From NCBI RefSeq assembly GCF_905163445.1, contig NC_053181.1, forward strand, positions 1,922,001-1,986,000: a stretch of DNA of 64,000 bases, read 5' to 3'. The notes below the pieces were generated by a model. The model saw nothing but the letters and a program-made list of their open reading frames with translations. It did no database searches and was not told the origin of the DNA. A program made the translations under genes and the position numbers. Positions within the stretch are counted from its first letter, which is position 1. Each line of letters starts with the position of its first letter. Shown piece after piece: positions 27,701 to 30,700 of the stretch. The stretch comes from Pararge aegeria (taxonomy: Eukaryota; Arthropoda; Insecta; Lepidoptera; Nymphalidae).

Positions 27701-30700
27701 ACTGTAAAGTTAACATCTTCTGCTTTAGCATAGCAAATAAGGCTTGGTTTTCGTTGTACTTATATCATGGAATTCCGCAAAGTAGCGCCTGCTTCTATCC
27801 AATATAGGGATTGTTTATAATCAATGTTAAAAAGTGAATTAATCCATTCGTTCATTCATTCATAATATATAATCCATTCGTTCATTCATTCATAATATAT
27901 CGGTCATCATCATCATCACCCACTACCGGCCCACTATATGACGCGGGTATCTTCTCAGAATGAAAAGGGTTTAGGCCAAAGTCCACCACGCTGCCCAAGT
28001 GTGGATTGGCAGACTTCACATGCCTTAGAGAAAGTTATGGAGAACTCTCTGACATGCAGTTTTCCTCACGATGGTTTCCTTAACCGTTAAAGCAAGATAT
28101 CTTACTTGACTAAATTTAATACCGCCTAGTTACCGTATACATCGTGTATACAAGGTATTTATAATTTTTCCTGTATATATATGTGGTGTATGTATCATGA
28201 AAGTGTATTCATTCATTCCAATTTAAAAAGAAGAAGAAGAAGAAGAAACACTTTATTGCACGTATAACATACAGGAAACGAAACAGTACGGAGTATGCAG
28301 AACACAATGTAGACATGCAAAGGGGGATTATGCTGCAAGCAATCTCTTACAGGCAACCTTTGTAAATAGGACTTACAGCATGAGAACCGGATAGTGCCAA
28401 AAAAAAGCATATAACTCCGAAAATTTAGAGGTTAGAGCATGCCAGGCATCCCACTCAGTACCAACGAAGAGGGAAGCCGAAGCCCTAAATAAGAGAACCG
28501 TCGTATCCTCTCCGCCCAATGGATGAAGGTTAAGGTTAAACGGAGGTGGATCCAGAAGGACCGACATAATTATTTATAACAGAATTCGATATTTTAATTT
28601 CAAATTTTAAATGATATCCGTACTCTTAGTATGAGATTTCCACGCACGATGTCGTTCGATAATCGAAACACTGTAACTTTAGAGGAAAGATCTATTTATC
28701 TTCTTCACACGTCAGACGTGTGGATTGCATAGCTAGCCTATGCAAGCTACGAGTATTAAAAGTGTGAGTAAATTTCAACAGCTCTTAGAATGACTAATAA
28801 AAAAAATAATTGTTTATTTGTCCTTATTTTACACCTTAACTTCAATAACCAATCCACTTAATTTTTGGCTTAGAAGTCGTTGAAAGGACTGGGAGTAGCA
28901 TAGATTACTTTTTATCCCATGGATAAAAACGTTGACTACGGGATTTGTAAAAATAAACAGCTAGTACGAATTTAGCAAGTGTACAGGTCCAGCAATGTAT
29001 TTAGAATTTAAATAAGAAGGCATTTCGAGTTTTTTGACATAAAGCTATACCTAAATAAATCTTCGGCTTCTACCGAGTTTGATTACCTCCCTACGGCGAT
29101 TAGGCGATTTAGATTTAATATAACTACCGTACCCCTAACAGGTTAGCACGCTACCGACTTAACGGCATCATTTGATGATGCAGTTTAAGTCAAGGGCTAA
29201 CTTGTAGTGAAAAACAAACTTTGTATATAGGAATATAATAAAGAGTATAAATAAATAAATAAATAAAATATATTGGCTATTTTATTGAGACGTTCCACTG
29301 TTTCGATACACGCAAACGACTCCACGATAGCGAACGTGCAAATCTCACGCTAAGTGTTCGGCTTTCTGAACGCAATACGCATTTTCCGAAGGTGATCCTG
29401 TCCACACAACGGCAAATTACGTTTAGAAATTAAACGCGCGGGCAACCAAACGAGTTTGTCAAGATTCGAGGCTAACGGTGCGTGACGAATTAAAAAGCGT
29501 TCGTAAACTTGACATAGACAAATTAAACGAGTTCTCTTATTCAACAACTGATTTTCATTCATTAAACTACCGTATATTTAAACTGAAACTGTACAATGTA
29601 AACAAAACTTTGGTTACCTTTGATAAAGAATGTATTAACGTGCCAAAGTTAAGGTAATCTCATAAGGTATGAGGCATTAACTACTAAGAAATTGATCTTA
29701 TAATATTATCTTGTCAAACTTAATACATAAGTTTTTTCTCTATAGACTTTACTTTTGGTTTACCCTGTCCCTATAAATCACTGAGCTCTGAACTGTCTGT
29801 CCCTGTAATAGACAGCTTAAATTGTCTTTAGAACTAATTTATATATCTTTTTTTTAATGGCGAATGAAGCATGTACACAAAGACATATTAGACTCAGAAT
29901 ACAGAAAATCTTGTTCTGTGAACTGATGAAATATTATGTCAGTAATCTTTACATATCATAAGCATTATTATCATACAGTTACAGGCCCACTACAGAGCAC
30001 GGATGTCCTCATAGAATAGGAAGGGTTAAGGCCGTAGTCCACCACACCGGCCAGTACGGATTGACCTGCCAATGCACAAGTTTAAAGAATTTAAAGAATT
30101 TGTTAAAACACATTTATCACAGCGAGGTTACTATACAATTGATGATTTTTTTAATGACAAGGTTGCTTGGAAGCATCCGGCTCCGCTTTCAGCTCTTACA
30201 AGATAGAAAAATGAATGTTAAAATGCAAAATGTAAATTGTTGATGTTGGAAAAGAGCAACTGCTGAGTTTCTTGCCGGCTTCTTCTCGGTAGAATCTGAC
30301 TTCCGAACCGGTGGTAGAATCACTACAAACAGACAGACTTGACGATTCAAAAGTGCTTATATTAGGCCAACTTGAAATAAATGAATTTTGAATTTTGAAT
30401 TTTGACGGACTCCACATGCTTTTGAGGACATTATGGAGGACTCTCAGACGTGCAGGTTTGCTCAGGGTTTTTTCGTCGTTAATGCACGTCAAAGTTAAAT
30501 ATTTCTTTATTCAAATAGGCACATAGATGGCACTTTTGATGCGTACATTACATGGTAAATATGTCCTAGATGCGAGTTGATGGCGATAACTTAATTCGTC
30601 AACTTAAGACTAAAGCTACGAGGGTTCCAAACGCGAAGAAGCCCACAACAAACTTAGCCGGTTGGTTTTTTTTAGTTATCACCATGAACGTGATATTTGA

